This document shows, in pieces, positions 11,272 through 23,831 of a DNA stretch of 64,000 nt (position 1 is the stretch's first letter; each line of letters starts with the position of its first letter). The stretch is from Riptortus pedestris. Its lineage: Eukaryota; Arthropoda; Insecta; Hemiptera; Alydidae. Under the pieces are notes generated by a model. That model was not told where the DNA came from, did no database searches, and saw nothing but the letters and a program-made list of their open reading frames with translations. The stretch lies in NCBI GenBank assembly GCA_019009955.1, contig CM032233.1, forward strand, positions 82,758,501 to 82,822,500. Direction: 5' to 3'. A program made the translations under genes and the position numbers.

Positions 11272-12330
11272 TAATTTATTTAGTTTTGTGCCCCACAGCG
11301 ATGGTGGTATTAGGATAATATATATTCTCCTTCATGTGCTTACGTTTTTTGTACTTTTATATTATGGAAAATATTTCTTTAATATCTGATTCTTTCTCAT
11401 ATCCGTGCTTTGTCTAAAGAATATAATAAAAGCTAACCCTTAAAATCTTTTTAGGTATGCTGTAGACCTATTCTATTTTTTATTATATGTTTTTTGTAAA
11501 TGTTGATGTGTTTTAGACATGTTAGTTACGGGGAATATATTGGGGAAAGAACTGCCAGCGAACGCATTATATTGGCTCTATGACACATTCAACAAGTTAA
11601 ATATACCGGAAAATAGGAGGAAATATTTCAACCGACAGGAGTTAGTATGGCGTTATCATTTTCAAAAGGATCTTTATTCTATGTGAATACTTCAGGAAGA
11701 TTTTGTTGTTAAAAGGAGAATGGCGGGGCTGCGGCGGTGGGGTGCGGGGGGGGGGGGTTGCGATTTTCCACCAGATATCCGAAACACAAGATAGTTGATT
11801 TAAGCCGAGCCCTTGCAACTTCAGTCTTCCACTCGACTCACCACCACTCCCCTCCCTACTAGTTACTAGTTAAATAAAATTAACTCCTTTTTCATGCTCT
11901 TACGGATAAAAGCTGTGCTCTTACACAGCCCTCGCTTAATTTCCAGCGAGATAAGTCTCTCAACCACATTAAACAGTCATTTATTTTCTACTCAAATTCA
12001 AATACTGTGTGTTTGTTAATCTACTAAAACAGCTAAAAACAAACTCTAATGTGGGTATACATTTATTTCATACATATTTCACTAATTGACAACTGTCGTG
12101 TTTGAAAATTGTGCTACAGAAATTATTGTAGTAGTCAAGTAATTTTTTTCCAGTAAATTAGATTATTTCGAAAATACATTATAATTTACATAGTGCTTAG
12201 TATATACCGTTAAAGTGGCGTAAGATACAGTTCATAATAAATACATAAGACAAACTTCTATATACATATTTAAAGACTATAATAAAAAAAGTGTTATGGT
12301 ATCACATAATATTGATGAAAAGAAATAAAG
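10931..12330. other. unassigned stretch with a TA tract
   Basis: It holds a (TA)n tract at about 11223-11270 that lacks family H flanks, and a G run at 11748-11757. No coding domain is recognisable. Confidence 0.5.
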
Positions 12331-12858
12331 TCCGTCACGCAGGGGCTGCGTAAACTTAGGAGATTTCCCACGTGAAGTTATATAATAGAAAAATCTCCTC
12401 ATGAGATCCGAACAGTTACGGAAACTAGCTTTTGGTGAAACAAGTAGAACCGACTTTAGCCGATCTCATCTCGTCCGTTATCGGTGCATACTTAATATTA
12501 ATGAAAATATCTCGGTTAATATTCAAAATAGAGAATAAATGTATATAACAATATTTATAGTACATGTAATTTGCAATAAGATTGTTCTATACAATTTTTC
12601 GATCCGACGTATAGTAACGGAAATATTTTGAATTTTCGTAATTCCCCCCTCTAAACCCCCCTCCCACTGGTCCGCTTTCAGCCGTTAACGAAATTAATAT
12701 TTATTTTTACATAACGATTAAATACCGAGTTTGGTAACGGTTAAACAAAAATTGCTACCGCTAGAATGTTAACAGACCTCTTTTTCGTCATCTCCTGGGT
12801 AGGATCGATGGACATTTGAAGACACTCTTCGAAATTCCCCTTAAGGGAAATTTGCTAA
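12331..12858 (+). mobile_element. family H copy, compact 528-bp form without microsatellite
   Basis: Both ends are present: TCCGTCACGCAGGGGCTGCG at the start and CCCTTAAGGGAAATTTGCTAA at the end. One module is present, and AACAGACC joins directly to TCTTTTTCGTCATC, so the TA slot is empty. It belongs to the subfamily with CGAACAGTTACGGAAAC after the 5' terminus. Confidence 0.85.
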
Positions 12859-13689
12859 AAATAATAACAGCAGAAGTGCTTCCGTATAATAAGGTCACAA
12901 ATAAATCTATAAATTAAATTAAATTCAAAACAAAGTAGCCTGCGATATCTTGCAGCACTCTTCAGATATCTATACAAGTTAATATAATCTTCTCCGTTCA
13001 TAGGTGTCTTCAGGTTCCTGGAGGTTACTCAGTGAACAGTTGGCGATGTCTTCGCTAATCCATGGTTTCTTGTTCAAGTTCAGTGTTTCTGTCCAGGTTC
13101 TGTCTATTGCTCTGATACAGTGGAGATTATTTACTTTAGTGTATTCTAAGGCTCGGGTGTGAAATGAGAGTTCTTCGATAAATCTTGGAATTGTGTATCG
13201 GCAAGGTTTTGTTTAAATTTATCAATTTCTATTGACTGCAATTGTGTAAGTCATTTCTTTATAATTTTCTTCTTTTGACTGATAGGGGTTTTGAAAAATT
13301 CATCAGTAGGAAGGTTTACTGTTTGACAAATTTCAACTACGTTATCATACCAGAATATTGTTTTCTTGATCACTTTTTGCCAGTTTCTTTGTTATCCTAT
13401 CATCACTTGAGTTGAAGACAGTAACTAAGTATTTCAAGTGAAGTGAAGCGGTAAATATGAATAATGGTACTCCCTCTGTCTCCAGATATATCACAAAATT
13501 AGACGAATTTGTGGGAAGACCAAATAATTTCTAAATAAAATATCTTCGGAATTCTTCGATTTGTTTGTACTAGAAATTATTGTAAATTCGAACATAGAAA
13601 TTACATTTTCACTAATGCATAATTAGTTTTCATCAATTGCGCCTGATTTAGCGGTTCCAATATTTAACTAACCATCTTCCCACTCCTTG
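12859..13689. other. unassigned stretch, possibly antisense LINE relic
   Basis: The reverse complement of about 12990-13110 reads in pieces like WTETLNLNKKPWISEDIAN, which recalls the linker between endonuclease and reverse transcriptase in LINEs. Frames are broken, so this is only suggestive. Confidence 0.2.
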
Positions 13690-14330
13690 GTTTTCCCATT
13701 CTAAAACCAATTCCTTGACAACGTCTCTTAGTCTCAAATCGCAGCAAAACAAGACGGACGTATTTAAATATACACGTACACATAGACTGGATAAAAGCCC
13801 ATTCAGGAAATATTGGAAACGAACAAGCTGACACGTTAGCAAAGGAGCAGCTCAAGATACAAAAATAATTCCAGAATTATCTCTCGTACCTCTCTCATAT
13901 ATTAAAAAAGACTTACGTACCGATACAATACGTAAGTTAAACAGAGAATGGACGACATGTAACAAATGTTACAGCTTACATCAGTACATACCGAATATAA
14001 CTCGCAGCAACTACAACACAATTAAGAGTCACCATCACAAATGCACACAATTTCTAACGGAACATGGATAGACAGGAAATTATTTAACAATATTTAAAAT
14101 TCAAGACAATGGCAAATGTACTTGCGACTCACAGAAAACACAAACGTTTTTACATATACTTTATGACTGTTCAACATTTAATAAAAATTGATCAAATCTA
14201 ATAATGAACATAATTTTAATTGGCCAGAACCACCTCATATTATGTTTAACAGATATAATAAAGAACTTATAAAATTTATCCAAAGTTTAGATATGGATGT
14301 AGCAAAAATTCATTAGAATATAAAGTTGAT
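13690..14330 (+). pseudogene. LINE 3' end: RNase H C-terminus and Cys-rich tail
   Basis: From 13784 the frame reads IDWIKAHSGNIGNEQADTLA, the last conserved block of LINE RNase H (H..G..GN..AD). After a frameshift near 13850 it continues as LSLVPLSYIKKDLRTDTIRK, ... KCTQFLTEHG, then a stop, then GKCTCDS...FLHILYDC, the zinc-knuckle-like C-terminus of I/R1-type polyproteins. At least one frameshift and several stops break it. The same order occurs in the decayed LINE at 20200-21400, so both probably belong to one group. Upstream reverse transcriptase is absent (5' truncation). Confidence 0.7.
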
Positions 14331-15276
14331 TGTAAGGAATGAGAATTATAATTCAATATATTTACCTTACATAGACTCGCAAATTAAACATCGGTTGAGT
14401 TTAACTTTAATTGATTTGTTTTTTGTTTTTATTTTATTTATTTATTTTTTCATTTCATTTATTAATTTTATTTGTAATTATCTTACTTATTTTAATATTT
14501 TATTTTATTATTATTATTATTTTTATATTATATTTGAGTTGATAGTTGATTAACGTATATATATTGTAAAATAAAAATGTATTTAAACATGATCGTACAT
14601 GTAATATACCATGTGACAATGGAACATGTATTCAAATGAATAACTCCTCATAGGGTTAATATGAGGAGAAAAAAAGACGGATGTATATGACCGTACCTCC
14701 AATTCATTGAGTCGAGCAATTTTGAAGGTCCTGATCGCACTGATGTTTATTTCATTGTTTACGAAAGTAAAGTTTTCAAGAGAAGGATAAAGGATCATTT
14801 CTTTTTTTTTTTTTTTCCTTTGGCGAACAATGTAAAGTTTTAGAACCAAAACTTTGATGTAACTAATGACTTCCTCTAAATTTCAACACCTCATAATGAT
14901 CCTGATGTAGAGTTCTTTAGAAATTTATTCCAACGGTTACCACGGAAAGTAAGAGAGTGGAATAGAATAGGAGAGGGTTTGAGTCAAGTTTCACCTGGAT
15001 TGACTGTTCAATGCAAAGCAGGTAAAGCACTTCCCTTACTGACTATTAAGTAGCATTTTCTCATTTAATTATAATTACGCCATCTTATTCTACGGTTGGT
15101 TTTAAAAAGTAAAGACAAGTAAAGAGAAAAACAAGTCTGTTATCACTTCATGCTACCATGTTCCATGGGTATTACTTTTAAGTACATTTCAGTTAATTTA
15201 GCTACAGATTGTTACTTACTGTTCTGTGGTGGTCGTTCTCTCTTACATTCGTTGAGACAGTCCCTTCCGCACTGGG

Positions 15277-15278
<2 letters not shown>
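14331..15278. other. unassigned AT-rich stretch
   Basis: 14400-14560 is very T-rich and is probably the trailing part of the LINE insertion. The rest has no recognised element or gene. Confidence 0.45.
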
Positions 15279-15330
<52 letters not shown>

Positions 15331-15484
15331 GAACAGACCTCATTTTTGATATCTCCTGGTAGGATCGATGGATATTTGAAGAAATGGTTCTAAAATCCTA
15401 ATCATGAGTACAGCCTCAATAGCTGATATTCCCTATATATCAATCATCTTTAACTGCTGACGTTCAATAGCTGATATCTGCTAA
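15279..15484 (+). mobile_element. family H 3' half starting at its TA tract
   Basis: (TA)n at 15281-15326 is followed by AATTTTGAACAGACCTCATT and the tail to TCTGCTAA at 15484. The terminal palindrome has been replaced by ~45 extra bases. These include TTTAACTGCTGACGTTC (15450-15466), a string also found in the mariner at 15961-15977. Confidence 0.75.
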
Positions 15485-15630
15485 AATGAATAAACTGCTT
15501 TATATCTGCGATCATCAAACCGAAAAACACCCCAACTGAGGATTTTAAAATATTGTGTTGTAACAAATAAAATGACTGTTTGCAGAATCTGGAAAACAAT
15601 GAAAAATTGAGATCGAATCTGAAATATTAT

Positions 15631-16336
15631 TCATTCAAAGTATTTACCATCATTTTCAATACACTTCTGCCAACGACTTACCAAGTTTTCTATCCCACTT
15701 TTGAAAAAGTTTGTGTCACGTGTTGAAAGAAATTCAGAAAATGCATTTTTAATGTCTAAATCATCTGTAAAAAATTTTCCTCGCAAAAAGTTGTCCAAAC
15801 TCCGAAAAAAGTGGTAGTCTGTAGGAGATAGATCAGGAGAATATGGGGGTGTGGTAGAACTTCATATCCTAACTCCTTTAATTTGTTCACAGTCTGTATT
15901 GAAACATGTGGTCGGTGGTTCTTTGACGAGCAAGCAAAGAAACACACGTCTCTTGGCGTTTTAACTGCTGACGTTCGTTGAGCTCGTGCGGGACCCAGGA
16001 ATCGAGCTTTTTCACCTTTCCAATCGTTTTTAAATGCCTGGAGACCGTCATATGACTTGTGCCTAGCTCTGACGCAAGTTCTCTGACTGTTTTATGAGGG
16101 TCTTCTTCAACAGCTTTTTTAAGATCTTCGTCCTCCACTGATGAGTGAGGTCGTCCACAGGGCTGATTTTCTAAAGTCGTATCTCCTGAAGAAAATTTTG
16201 AAAACCAACGACGAATAGTTCTTTCATTAGCACTTCCTTCGCCAAACGCATGATTAATATTCCTTGCTGACTGGGCCGCGGAATGACCAAGTTTATACTC
16301 GTAAAAGAAAATTATCCGGAAATCGCGTGTTTCCAT
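15631..16336 (-). pseudogene. mariner transposase pseudogene (Hsmar1/cecropia-like)
   Basis: The probable start is METRDFRIIFFYEYKLG at 16336. The N-terminal DNA-binding region follows with two helix-turn-helix segments (NERTIRRWFSKFSSGD and TVRELASELGTSHMTVSRHL), then WVPHELNERQ. After LLARQR the sequence jumps to HRPHVSIQTVNKLKELGYEV, so about 300 bp carrying the first two catalytic aspartates are gone. A missing C in the run near 15846-15850 shifts frame before YSPDLSPTDYHFF, which keeps the third aspartate. The tail ends LVSRWQKCIENDGKYFE and TGA at 15631. It cannot encode an active enzyme. Confidence 0.9.
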
Positions 16337-16452
16337 GTTCCCGATTGATATTAAACTAAAATATGTAAGCCTACTTGGGACAAAAACAAACATATTCCTT
16401 GCTGACTGGGCCGCGGAATGACCAAGTTTATACTCGTAAAAGAAAATTATCC
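16259..16452. repeat. tandem duplication in the mariner N-terminal region
   Basis: A 60-base block at 16259-16318 recurs nearly unchanged at 16393-16452 (period 134). It makes the open frame repeat FRIIFFYEYKLGHSAAQSAR. The near identity says the duplication is younger than the point mutations in the gene. Confidence 0.85.
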
Positions 16453-16559
16453 TAACCATAGATGGTAAATATTTTGCTTGGAATCAACACACAACGCTTT
16501 AATCCTTTATAAAGATTAGGGTTTAAAAAATCGGACACTTCATGTGTTACAACCCAATA

Positions 16560-17260
16560 TAATGAAAAGGCGAAACGTAATATTATTAGCAATAAATGTT
16601 TAGTTCTTGAGAGGGCTTATGTAAAAGGAACATGATATTTCTGTTAAATTGAGAAGGTACTCGATTCCAATTTGTAAAATATAATGTTAACCATAAGTTG
16701 ATACAGCATATGCAGTAAATTGGCTATATTTACTCTGAAATGTAGTTAGCAGCTATCGAAATCAACTCGATGTTTTTATGTATCTCATATTTTAGCGAAA
16801 GCAATGAACTCATCGTAGTACACCATTAAAATTATTGGTGTAGAAATGATTTTTATAACTCTTGTGCATTCCAGGAGAAGGTTTACATAGATGCGAGATG
16901 GGAATAATAATATTTCATAATACTCCGCGACTGAAGATATGGCCAATTACATTAATAATTTAATTTTCAGACGTAATGAAATTAATCTAAGGCATTAATT
17001 TTGATAAAGGTAACGTAATTCCCCCTCTGTACTTCAATTTTTTGCTCCTCGGTGCTACAGGTCGACATTGGGGCATTAGATTCTTCCTGACCCAGGAGCT
17101 GTTCTTAGGAAATATTTTTGAGAAGCCTACTCGTTTCCATTATTTCAAAGAGGCCCAACAATGTATCCCAATCTATTTATCACAACAAACGTTTCTCTTA
17201 ATCCTATCTCTCATGATGAAAGCTTAACTTGCACTAATGTATGGCCTGTTGGTCGGGAAG
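16560..17260. other. unassigned stretch
   Basis: No recognised ends or domains. Two overlapping short open frames (17042-17379) run into the next family H copy and are judged accidental. Confidence 0.5.
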
Positions 17261-17858
17261 TCCGTCCCGCAGGGGCTGCGTTAACTAGGCAGATTTCCCA
17301 AGTTCGTCAAGTATTTGTATGTATCTCAAAATGTAAAAGTTCAATGAGAACAATATTTGGTATTTATGCTTCCAATTAAATGCCTCATAATATAAAAGCT
17401 TTTTGTTAATATGACATGAATAGGTGGTTTACTGATGGCCGCAAACTAAAATATGGAAATATCAGGTTTAATATTCAATTTAGAGAATACATTTATTTAA
17501 GAACATTTATAGGAGATCACATTTGCAATAATTTTGATTTTATACAATTTTTCGATCCGACGCATAACGACGGATATATTTCGAATTTTAGAAATTCTCA
17601 CCCTCTAAGCCCCCCTCCCACTGTTCCGATTTTAGCCATTAACAAACTTTATTTTTATTTTTACATAAAACGCTTAATTATCGAGTTTGGTAACGATCAG
17701 ACAAAGATTGCGACCGCTAGACCGTTATATATAGTTTTGAACGCACCTCATTCTCATCATCTCCTGGGAAGGATCAATGGACATTTTAGAAAATATTTCG
17801 AATATGACGTCATGAGTACAAACTCAATGGCTGATTTCAGTTAGGAGAAATCTGCTAA
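17261..17858 (+). mobile_element. family H copy, 598 bp
   Basis: It runs from TCCGTCCCGCAGGGGCTGCG to TTAGGAGAAATCTGCTAA. The 5' region is of the CAAGTATTTG...CAATATTTGGTATTT type. The microsatellite is reduced to TATATATA at about 17726. The 3' hairpin is partly lost on its left arm. Confidence 0.85.
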
Positions 17859-18226
17859 TAGCGTGTGTAGTTATAAATAAGTGTAGGGAAAGTTCTTTAA
17901 AGTTGATTTCTATTGGGCACAGTATCTCCTGAACTGACTGTACGCTTTTCTCAGTGTGACTGCGTGGGTTTGCGTACGTGCGTTTTCTAGTATTTCAAAA
18001 TAGTAAATATGCAGCATTTGTAAGAGGAGTTCTGGTGTCCATAAATAAATAATATACGGAAAGAGGAGTTCAAGTCGGTGGCACGTTTACTCCCGAAAAA
18101 CATATAGGTGTTGCAGGATTGCCTATAGTGAGGGCTGTAATCAATATGGCTATTGATATATTGCATATATCTCAAATTCTACAGTTGAAAAATGAACAGG
18201 CCGAGTGGAATTATATTAAATTAAAC
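17859..18226. other. unassigned stretch
   Basis: No recognised feature between two family H copies. Confidence 0.5.
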
Positions 18227-18966
18227 GCCTGTCACGCAGGAGCTGCGTAAACTAAGAAGATTTCCCACGTTCTGTCGTAACGCTCTTTCGATCTCATATC
18301 TCAACATATTCCCTATTTCTTTGTAAAAAACAAAACAAAATCTGCAACAAAAGATGAGTAGAAGGGGGTGGAAAGCCAGGGATGTGGTGGAGGTTACTGA
18401 AGGCAGAAAACAAATCATTATGGATATCTCGTTTTTAAATACCTTTTTTTTTTAATTTAATACTGCTTCATTTCCCCGTAAACTTGTTTCAAAGATAATT
18501 TTGTGATAACAACTTTTATGTCGTAGTATTTTTAAATAATATGTTCCGTTTCTGAAATAAACATTTGTGCATTTTACGGCTAAACGATGAGTCAAATAGA
18601 AAAATTCACAGATATAAACTATTAGAATTTGATTTTCTACAAGAATCCGTCGTAAAACCTATGGCTTCCATTGGAAATTCCAAAGTTATGGCCGCTGTAG
18701 AAGTACCTACTGGAGATGGTTAGGAAAATTAGAATATGGACTGAAAGGATTCTTCAGGGCTCCCAATAATGGCCCAACCAAGCCTCAGCCTTTTATTAAT
18801 ACAATTGGAGAATATAAGGGGGTGGCACGGGAACTTGTGATACCCTGTATAGATAAAAGAATATATATATACACATATTTTAAACGGGCCTCATTTTCGT
18901 CCTTCTCAAAATTTGCGTTATGAGTAAAACCTGAATAGCCGATTTCTCTTAAGTTAAATATGCTAA
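18227..18966 (+). mobile_element. family H copy, decayed, with a foreign or diverged middle
   Basis: The 5' end (GCCTGTCACGCAGGAGCTGC, 18227) and the 'GGTTACTGAAGGCAGAAAAC' block are clear up to about 18437. The tail from 18855 (ATATATATAC, TTTTAAACGGGCCTCATTTTC) runs to TATGCTAA at 18966. The ~420 bases between do not resemble the module and may be an insertion. Confidence 0.6.
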
Positions 18967-19481
18967 CAAGATATTCTAAAAATCTTAACTTCTAAAAATG
19001 GCAAGTGAAATAGTGACAAACATTTATTGACACAAAGAGACATTCGTGCCTCACATCTTTTGAGTGTGGATTGGACGCATTGCATGATTTCCATTGGAGC
19101 AATTTCAATCGAAACACTTATTTTCTTTAATGGCCACTTCCAATTTATTGTCAATTTTAGATTTCCTTTTCCCCAATATTTGCCCGGCTACTAAGGGTTC
19201 GTTGCTGGCTCTTATTGAATTTGTCAGGACCAGTTCTTTAGTTACTGCCCAGCGTGCTTCCTAAAAGAATAAGGCAATGTTTATTGGCTGTTTCTCGCTC
19301 TCCATGTGAGGTATTTCACTGGAAATAATATGATCTATGGTCAGATGCCTATTTATACAATTAAACTGAGATTTGTTAGGTTTATAATTTTCCCAATTAT
19401 TACGAACCTTCTTCACAGGGGCTATGAAGGTATTCGTCAAGACGTACGTATTGCTAAATATTTATAACATACTACACATTT
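18967..19481. other. unassigned stretch
   Basis: No recognised element. The 63-codon frame at 18963-19154 on minus is not supported by any motif. Confidence 0.45.
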
Positions 19482-19887
19482 TTAGCAGAGGGAAATCAGC
19501 TATCGAGGTCCCACTCATGGTGGGATTTTCGTATCATTTCTTCAAATGTCCATCTTTCCTACCTAGGAGAAGACGAAAATGATACTTATATTTCTCTGTT
19601 AGTGCTCTAGTGATTGCAATTTTCTTCCGTCCGTTACCAAACTCGACATTTAAACGTTCTATGTAAAAATGAACATCAAGTTCGTTAAAAGCTAAAATTC
19701 GAACATTGGGAGGGGGTTCAGAGGGGGGAATTTCGAAAATTCTTAATATCTCCGTTATTATGTGTCGGATCGATACATTGTATAGAACGAATCATATTGA
19801 AAATTTAATGTTCTATTAAATGTTGTCGTTGAGTTTTTTTATATATCTTGATTATTAACAGAGAAATTTGCATTTTTTTATTTGCAG
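19482..19887 (-). mobile_element. family H copy, 5'-truncated
   Basis: The 3' end (TTAGCAGAGGGAAATCAGC on plus) and one module are present through AGAGAAATTTGCATTTTT. The 5' terminus is missing. The TA slot holds only TTATATTTC. GAAAATTCTTAATATCTCCG is close to the copies at 23950 and 58345. Confidence 0.75.
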
Positions 19888-20199
19888 CAACCTTGGTTTA
19901 ATTATGGCAAAAATTGAAATAATATTAACGTAATTTAAAGAAAAATATATGGATGAACTATTGGAGGACATCATTTTATCTAAAAAAGAGTTTTTATTTC
20001 ATTGTCGATCTGAAGAATAATAAGCACGGTATTCAAGATTTTGGACTTCTTCTTTAATCTTTTCCTGTTTTCTACGCAGAGTATCCATCTAACGTGGGAA
20101 TTTATTTAAATGTTGTGTGCTCCATCCTTTGGATCCTACACACATTTCAGCATTACATTATAATATTTCTTATATAATAATTATAAACATTATAGAACA
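19888..20199. other. unassigned stretch
   Basis: AT-rich, with no recognised motif. Confidence 0.4.
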
Positions 20200-21400
20200 A
20201 TAAATTAATTAAATAAAACCAAGAAAAAAATAAATAAAATAACACATATGTAAACATTACATATGTGTACAACAATAGGTGTATATCTACAAAATAGTGT
20301 CCAAATCTTGAATAAATGTATAAAATCCTTTGTTGAATATGAGTAAAAGTTTCGGTTTGTCTGTCGGCCAAGTTCCGTTTTGTAAAGTAATATACTTGAT
20401 GAGTTTTGCTCATGGTCCGTCAAGTAATGTACAGTCATATAAGAGGTGGTCATATGTCTGTTGATAGTTTAAATTTGTACAAGTAACTCTTCATAGGCCC
20501 ATGTCCTGATATAAATTGTATTTGTTTAGAATTGCTAAGTGTTATTTTTTGTCTCTAGTATACAGTTGGTATGTACTAATGTAATTGTCGTCCTTTAGTT
20601 TGTCCATCTTTCGTCCCATTTTTTATAAGATTCGTCTATAAAAATAGTTTTAGTGGTCTGTTGTCAGTTTAGAGTATGTAATATGTATCGTTTCTTCTCT
20701 TGAAGCTGTATTTGCAAGTTGGTCTGCTGTGTCATTTCCTAAATTTCCGGAGTGTCCCTTTATCCATGTTATTGCCACTTATTACATTCTTCTGTCTACA
20801 TAGTGTAATTAGTCTTCTGATCTGTTCAATCTGTTCGTTATGGTTTTCGTTATTGTAAATGCGGTCTATGTTAATTTTGCTGTCCGTATAGATTATACTA
20901 GTCTCTCTGCCACTTGAAATGTCGTGTAGTGTTGTGAGTGCTTCAGTAATTGCAAGGTTTCCTGCGTGATTGTTTGTACAAAGTGGTGATAGTCTGTATT
21001 GTCCTCTCTGTATAATATTGCCGTCTTTTAAAATAATGTACGCACACCAAACACCATCCTTGTTTTTACTTCCGTCAGTGTATATATGATATGTCCACGT
21101 TATGTCTAAGTTGTCTAATGGTCTAATGTAGTACTTTGGGTGTAACCAGCAAGTATGTCTCACTTCTTTTTCTATTTCGTTTGATATAATATTTCGTAAT
21201 GTAAAGTCTTGTGGGATTTCATTCAATTTAAATAACATATGTTGCCTTGTCATTTGCTCAGCTTTGATGTTTTTAAGTTTCATGGCAAATGGCAACTTAT
21301 TTGCTCTAGAAACTGCACTGTCTTCATCAAATTTATTGTCATACAATTCTATATTTACATATTGTATAACGAAAGGGGTGCAGGAAGTTTTATCTTGAAT
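20200..21400 (-). pseudogene. LINE (I/R1-like) RNase H domain and C-terminus, broken
   Basis: The open frame 20732-21445 contains HIYTDGSKNKDGVWCAYIIL (first catalytic Asp), NNHAGNLAITEAL, and TSIIYTDSKINIDRIY (a later Asp). The glutamate of the usual NN.AE motif is Gly here (GGA for GAA). A frameshift near 20770 precedes WIKGHSGNLGNDTADQLAN in another frame. Past stops it continues QFISGHGPMKSYLYKFKLST and LLYDCTLLDG, the usual end of such polyproteins. RNase H degrades the RNA strand during reverse transcription. The lost Glu and frame breaks make this a dead copy. The residues before HIYTDGSK (from about ELYDNKF) are open and fit the linker after the reverse transcriptase. Confidence 0.8.
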
Positions 21401-21445
21401 AACAACATGAATAGAAACAAAATAAATAAATAAATTAAATAACAT

Positions 21446-22181
21446 ACATAAATATCGATAAATAATAGGAGAACTAAAAATACTATAATATGTAATGAGT
21501 ATTTATTATAATTGAAATTATTAAGAACGAAAGATAGGTGAACGAACGAATTAATTACACTTATTTATCGTTATTAACAAGTTCAACTTGATTTAATTAG
21601 TTAGATATTGCAGGGAATATAATTAAAATTGCAGAACATTTAAGAATGTCGTTAATAGACGAGATCACAAGAATTCAAGGAAAACCTAAAGCCAGCAGAG
21701 GAACGCTATTCGCAAAAGATAGGAGACGGCAACATTAAAGAGAATGAAGAAAATTGGAGGAACCATCTACACACTCTCAGGAAAATAATTGACTCAACGT
21801 AAAGTGGCTGATGCGAAGAAAAAAAAGAAATATAATTAATCTAATTTAATAAACTAATTATAGGGAATTTAATAATAAGGATACAGCAGTTGTACATCAA
21901 ATAAACTCTGAGAAATAAATTGTCTTAGCAAATTTGTCCTGTTCATTTAAATATTTAGAGAACAAAGTTTATTCGTCTGAAGTACAATCATCCTAAGAAC
22001 TTGTCTAGTGTTATTCATTAAAAGGAAGTCATAAAGGAGGTATCTGTAAGTTTGAATAATTAGTTTGTCAAATGGGCAAGAGTGATGTGACAGTTCAAAT
22101 CGATATAAGTAGCATTGAGTGTCTTCATGTTCAGTCAGATTCATGTTTCCGGTTTTAATATATTTTTTTGTCAGTCCAATT
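21446..22181. other. unassigned AT-rich stretch
   Basis: Nothing recognised apart from a less AT-rich patch at 21660-21800 that may be decayed element coding sequence. Confidence 0.4.
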
Positions 22182-22261
22182 TTAGCAGATTTGCCTTATT
22201 TCAAATTTTTTTCAAATGACCATCGATCCTACCCAGGAGATAACGAAAATGAGGTCCGTTC

Positions 22262-22312
<51 letters not shown>

Positions 22313-23048
22313 AGTTAATGCTCTAGCGGTCGCAACTTTTGTTTGATCGTTACCAAACTCGATATTAAAACGTTTTATGTAAAAAGACAAAATCAAGTTC
22401 TTTAATGGCTGAAATCAAACAAGTGAGAGGGGGGTTTGGAGGAGGGGATTTTTGAAAATTCGAATTAATGGAACCAATCTTATAGAAAATTGAATGTAAT
22501 ATAAATATTGTGATTATACATTTATTCTCTATCTTGAATATTAACCGAGATATTTGCATTTTTCAGTCTTCAGCAAACCCCCATTTCTATTCGTGTTACA
22601 TAAACAATACTCTGTTATGTAATAAACACATTATTCGAAGCTTAAATAACATAAATTGTTTTCGAGATACCTTTATTATACAAGATAAATGCAAATATGT
22701 TATGATGATCCCCCCCCCCTTCTTAAGTTCTTGGACTACTAAAATTTGATTGATTCAGATAAAAATTATTCTGATCCATTATAAATTACAGTACTAGAAA
22801 TAGTAAATAGTTTTCAAAAAAAAATTAATATGTTATATTCACATATTTCAGTAATTGTTTTCCTTTCCAGTGCGAAGTTGGCACACCGTTAGTTTACGTT
22901 TCAGTTGCTTCCCATCTGGAGGTTTCTTATCGTTTATATTTATTCTCTTAATATTCGCGGTGGTATTGTGTTACCTGTACACAGATTTATCTATTGTTAA
23001 ACATCTCGAGGGAAATCTGCTTAGTTTACGCAGCCCCTCCGTGACGGA
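22182..23048 (-). mobile_element. family H copy, long form, 867 bp
   Basis: The 3' end TTTTAGCAGATTTGCC (palindrome decayed) is followed by a tail, (TA)n at about 22267-22309, one module, then the long 5' region seen also at 6109, 26698, 47168 and 52395 (C run at 22710-22719, TAAAATTTGATTGATT). The 5' terminus ends CCCCTCCGTGACGGA at 23048. Confidence 0.9.
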
Positions 23049-23676
23049 CTTTTTATTTCTGGCATTAAAGCCTTCAATGTACGGTCCGCTTACTTTGCCA
23101 TTTCTTTTTGTAAGAGACTTAATTTTTCATGAAACGTTTAAATATCGATATTACTTGTAGTCGTATCAAAATGGCGGGCACGAAATCTTTAATTGAAACA
23201 CACACAGACATTTAACTCAATTACTAATAACAACTCACATAGAAAATTAGAGTAAAATTATAATTCCTTAATTCCTAACATGATAAGATAGAATAACGAG
23301 ATATAGAATGAGCGAACAAATTAAGTTAAAGAAATCAGTTCATTTTACTTGAGGATTCTTTTGATACGATAATACTAATAGTAATAAACTTCTAAAAAGA
23401 GATTATTTTCATCAGAACATTTTTTTCTACTCCAAGAACGGCCAGGCAAAGAATAACTGGATACTGCACTTTAATAACTAGGTTAGGTTTTGGTACCAAA
23501 AGATCATTGCAACATTGCGTAGGACCACACAATAGAAGAAAGAGGAGTAGAGGAAGAATTACAACAAGAAGTGTACTGATTACAACTGCAAATTAACGAA
23601 TGTCCTACTTCGCTTCTTGACCTGAATTGATTTCACTTTTTACTTTTTTTTGTGTGTGTATTTTTTTTTTTAATAA
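23049..23676. other. unassigned stretch
   Basis: No firm feature. About 23450-23600 is moderately GC-rich and one frame has LITRLGFGTKRSLQHC, faintly like a LINE C-terminus. That is not enough to call. Confidence 0.35.
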
Positions 23677-23797
23677 TTGTTTCCTTAAAGGAAATCAGCT
23701 ATTGAGGTCGTACTCATGACGCGACTTTCGAAAAATTTTCTCAAATGTCCATCGATCCTACCCAGGAGATGATGAAAATGAAGTCCTTTCAAAAAAA

Positions 23798-23831
<34 letters not shown>

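Larger units (their letters stand above)
15553..16557 (-). mobile_element. mariner element, internally deleted, 1005 bp
   Basis: The ends read TTGTGTTGTAACAAATAAAA at 15553 and, from the other side, TTGGGTTGTAACACATGAAG. TA lies on each side (15551-15552 and 16558-16559). The match over the first ~20 bases, the TA duplication and the transposase inside identify a Tc1/mariner element. It is about 250 bp shorter than a usual mariner (about 1.25-1.3 kb) because of an internal deletion partly offset by a 134-bp duplication. Confidence 0.9.

Noticed and set aside
12331..12858. Family H as a classic terminal-inverted-repeat MITE
   Set aside because: The inverted AGCAGATTTCCC lies inside the ends, the outermost bases are not inverted repeats, and no target duplication is seen.
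23450..23600. LINE C-terminus
   Set aside because: Only one weak stretch of residues; no second motif nearby.
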